Shown: piece by piece, positions 6,665 through 8,672 of the stretch
Layout of the letters: every line of letters begins with the position of its first letter
Position numbering within the stretch: the first letter of the stretch is position 1
Source of the DNA: CAYSCZ01 sp964429655
Lineage (GTDB): Bacteria > Bacteroidota > Bacteroidia > Cytophagales > Cyclobacteriaceae
Assembly (NCBI GenBank): GCA_964429655.1
Contig: CAYSCZ010000093.1
Coordinates: forward strand, 1-8,672
Length of the DNA stretch: 8,672 nt
Direction: 5' to 3'
Position numbers and translations under genes: made by a program
Notes under the pieces: model-generated
Told to the model about the DNA's origin: nothing
Databases searched by the model: none
Seen by the model: only the letters and a program-made list of their open reading frames with translations

Positions 6665-8527
6665 TTAGTCTGCATCCGTAGCTTCCAGCGTTACATCATT
6701 ATTAAAAGGGTATGCGTTGTTATCCCTATTGATATCAGCCATTCTATATGAAGGGTCAATGATTATGGATTGGATATCTTCTATGGGATGGTTTATGTCG
6801 AAGCTATAATACGGGTATACCCAGGGCCATGCTTCTAAGGTTTTCATCTCAAAATCATTTTCGTTATTCTTTGAACCAAGCATGATCTTCAAGGGTATAT
6901 TGTAATTAGTTTTGCTGCTGTCGTTAAATGTTACAACTACATCCAATGGCATGGGAACTTTACCGATTTTTTCTAATTGAACCGTTGTAATATTTCCTTT
7001 ATCCATAACTGCTGTGATGCCATAATCAATTGTTTTTGTTGAATTTATCCAAAAGTCTAATAACCAGTTAAGTTCTATTCCGGTGGATTTTTCGGCGATC
7101 CTTATCAAGTCATTAGGCTTAGGATGCTTGAACTTCCACTGGTTAAAAAATGATTTCATAATTTGATCTCTTTGTTTTTCCCCGACAATATATCCGAGTT
7201 GATTCAAAAAAATAAGCCCCTTAACGTATGAAGCAACACCATATGCCCTATTGGTCGAAAAGTGATCTGAATGGGTTTTCAAAGGTTCTTCTATCCCTCT
7301 TAAGACTAATGACCTGTAAGACCTATTGGCATATAAAAGCGGATTAGCTGAATTCCTGCCCAATAGGCTATCACCAATTATTGCATCATAATAAGAGGTA
7401 AAACCTTCATCCATCCATGCATAATAAGATTCATTAAAAGCAAGCATCATTTGAAACCAGCTATGAATTATTTCATGAACCGTAACACTTACCAAACCTT
7501 CATAAGACCCTTCTCCGTTTATAAATGTACACATTGGATACTCCATGCCACCATCACCACCCTGAATGACGGAATATTGTTTGTAAGGATACTGGCCAAC
7601 AAATTCATTCATCATCTCAAAGGTTTTTACTCCGATTTCAACCAGTTTTTTCCAGGTTTCTTTGGTTTTATCATTTTCCTGGTAGAAGTAATGAATTTGC
7701 ATATCATTTGGGCCGGAGGTAATAACGTGTTTGTAATCCGGATCGGCCGCCCATGCAAAGTCGATCACATTTTCAGCAATAAAATGCCAGGTTAGTTTTC
7801 CGTTTTTTACCTTTTTCTTCACTTCATCTTTACTTTCATATCCGTGCCCCACATCTTCCGGGTTTTGCAATATCCCAGTGCCACCAATAACATATTTTTC
7901 ATCCATTTGAATTTTCACCTCAAAATCTCCCCAAATACTATGGAACTCTCTTCCTATATATGGATGCGTATGCCATCCTTCATGGTCATATTCAGCAACT
8001 TTAGGATACCATTGTGCCATTGAAAATTCTATTCCTTCTTTGTTGTCCCTCCCCGATCTTCTTATTTGAAGCGGCACCTGACTTTCAAATTCTATAACAA
8101 ACTTCGAATCACTACCGGGATGGATAGGCTTGTCCAGCTCAATCTTCAGGATCGTACCAATTACCTGGTAGTTAAGTTTGCTGCCCCTTTGCTTTACACT
8201 TTTAATTTTGTGGTACCCGATTTCATCATCGTTTAACTTAAAAATCCTATCCTTTACCCTGGAATCAGGATCACTAATGGTTCTTGACCTAACATCCATC
8301 ATACTACCTGGCTGAAAGGCATTGAAATAAAGATGCATGAAAAGATGGTATAAGGTATCAGGTGAATTATTTGTGTAGATGATTTTTTCACTACCCGCAA
8401 ACTGATGGTTTTCTGCGTTCATATCTATTTCAATCGTATAACTGATCCGTTGTTGCCAGTAATTAGATTGAGGATATAATAAATGAGTGGTAAATGTTAA
8501 AAGAAAGACTGAGAAGAGTTTTTTCAT
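6665..8527 (-). CDS. Secreted M1 family (gluzincin) metallopeptidase
   Basis: This 620-residue zinc aminopeptidase-like enzyme begins with a signal peptide (KKLFSVFLLTFTTHLLYPQ, residues 2-20). An N-terminal beta-saddle domain (about 25-265) includes YTIEIDMNAENHQFAGSEKI. The catalytic domain has the substrate-binding motif GGMEYP at 326-331 in place of the classical GAMEN, then HEIIH at 351-355 and E374 in WMDEGF. This is the exact HExxH-18-E zinc site: ligands H351, H355 and E374, with catalytic E352. SYVKG at 433-437 supplies the probable transition-state tyrosine (Y434). The C-terminal part (about 500-600) is beta-rich. All catalytic residues are present, so activity is expected, probably in the periplasm or outside the cell, trimming peptides. 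GGMEYP is usual in Bacteroidota M1 homologues. The ATG at 8525-8527 begins the signal peptide. The stop lies 3 bp from the opposing DUF1573 gene's stop. There is no C-terminal secretion domain. Confidence 0.95.
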   Translation of the reverse strand: MKKLFSVFLLTFTTHLLYPQSNYWQQRISYTIEIDMNAENHQFAGSEKIIYTNNSPDTLYHLFMHLYFNAFQPGSMMDVRSRTISDPDSRVKDRIFKLNDDEIGYHKIKSVKQRGSKLNYQVIGTILKIELDKPIHPGSDSKFVIEFESQVPLQIRRSGRDNKEGIEFSMAQWYPKVAEYDHEGWHTHPYIGREFHSIWGDFEVKIQMDEKYVIGGTGILQNPEDVGHGYESKDEVKKKVKNGKLTWHFIAENVIDFAWAADPDYKHVITSGPNDMQIHYFYQENDKTKETWKKLVEIGVKTFEMMNEFVGQYPYKQYSVIQGGDGGMEYPMCTFINGEGSYEGLVSVTVHEIIHSWFQMMLAFNESYYAWMDEGFTSYYDAIIGDSLLGRNSANPLLYANRSYRSLVLRGIEEPLKTHSDHFSTNRAYGVASYVKGLIFLNQLGYIVGEKQRDQIMKSFFNQWKFKHPKPNDLIRIAEKSTGIELNWLLDFWINSTKTIDYGITAVMDKGNITTVQLEKIGKVPMPLDVVVTFNDSSKTNYNIPLKIMLGSKNNENDFEMKTLEAWPWVYPYYSFDINHPIEDIQSIIIDPSYRMADINRDNNAYPFNNDVTLEATDAD

Positions 8528-8574
8528 TGAAGAAGAATGTTAAGAAACTATTAATTCATTTTTATCGAATGTGG

Positions 8575-8606
8575 TAAATCTATTAATTGCAATAATTTAT
8601 CACCAA
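8575..8606 (-). promoter_or_regulatory. Weak candidate promoter for the M1 peptidase gene
   Basis: On the minus strand TAGATTTA (8575-8582) is one mismatch from the Bacteroidota -7 element TAnnTTTG. A TTG (8604-8606) lies 21 bp upstream, close to the expected -33 position. The implied leader is about 40 bases. AT-rich DNA makes such matches common, so this is only a suggestion. The rest of 8528-8617 shows no other feature. Confidence 0.25.
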
Positions 8607-8617
8607 TTGTTTAACCA

Positions 8618-8672
8618 AGAATTGTCATTAGACTTTCTATTACATGGTTAAATCACTTCAAATCAGACACTT
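8618..8672 (-). repeat. Right arm of 55-bp perfect inverted repeat
   Basis: This is the exact reverse complement of 15-69 and ends at the last base of the window. It lies 91-145 bp upstream of the peptidase start codon, just beyond the likely promoter of that gene. Identity breaks sharply at 8617, where the flanking sequences become unrelated. Confidence 0.95.

Noticed and set aside
7451..7795. A 114-codon plus-strand open frame inside the peptidase gene
   Set aside because: It is antisense to the conserved catalytic domain of the M1 peptidase and shows no family features.
1..8672. Composite transposon or linear replicon with inverted terminal repeats
   Set aside because: There is no transposase, integrase, replication gene or target-site duplication, and the content is trpS, a phosphohexomutase and other chromosomal genes; 14 unmatched bases also precede the left arm.

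Overview
The window is an AT-rich stretch of bacterial chromosome holding seven protein genes and no RNA genes, CRISPR array, phage genes or transposase. The mix points to a member of Bacteroidota. It includes an ECF sigma factor directly followed by a one-helix anti-sigma-like protein, a secreted protein built of DUF1573 domains, a secreted M1 metallopeptidase with the GGMEYP/HEIIH signature common in that phylum, and a Bacteroidota-style TrpRS. The starts also lack clear Shine-Dalgarno sequences. The phylum is inferred from gene content; I cannot name a genus.

Layout. Positions 1-140 are noncoding and carry one arm of a perfect 55-bp inverted repeat; the other arm is the last 55 bases of the window. 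From 141 to 5506 all genes are on the minus strand. In transcription order they are trpS, a phosphohexomutase 42 bp behind it (probable operon), a Na+/Ca2+ exchanger (154 bp gap with its own candidate promoter), the ECF sigma factor (97 bp gap carrying a four-unit 10-bp repeat), and the anti-sigma-like gene overlapping it by 11 bp. At 5507-5584 is a short divergent intergenic region. The DUF1573 protein gene (plus) runs away from trpS and meets the M1 peptidase gene (minus) tail to tail with only 3 bp between stop codons.

How the genes relate. trpS and the phosphohexomutase are housekeeping functions (translation, sugar-phosphate metabolism). The exchanger is an inner-membrane ion transporter. 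The sigma/anti-sigma pair is a probable envelope-signalling switch. The DUF1573 protein and the peptidase are exported and lie back to back, but nothing in the sequence ties their functions together.

I did not find a new multi-gene system. The best leads are the four GTTAA units at exact 10-bp spacing upstream of the sigma gene, the anti-sigma-like protein with a strand-rich, barrel-like C-terminal half, and the 55-bp inverted terminal repeat, which may be an assembly or amplification artefact.
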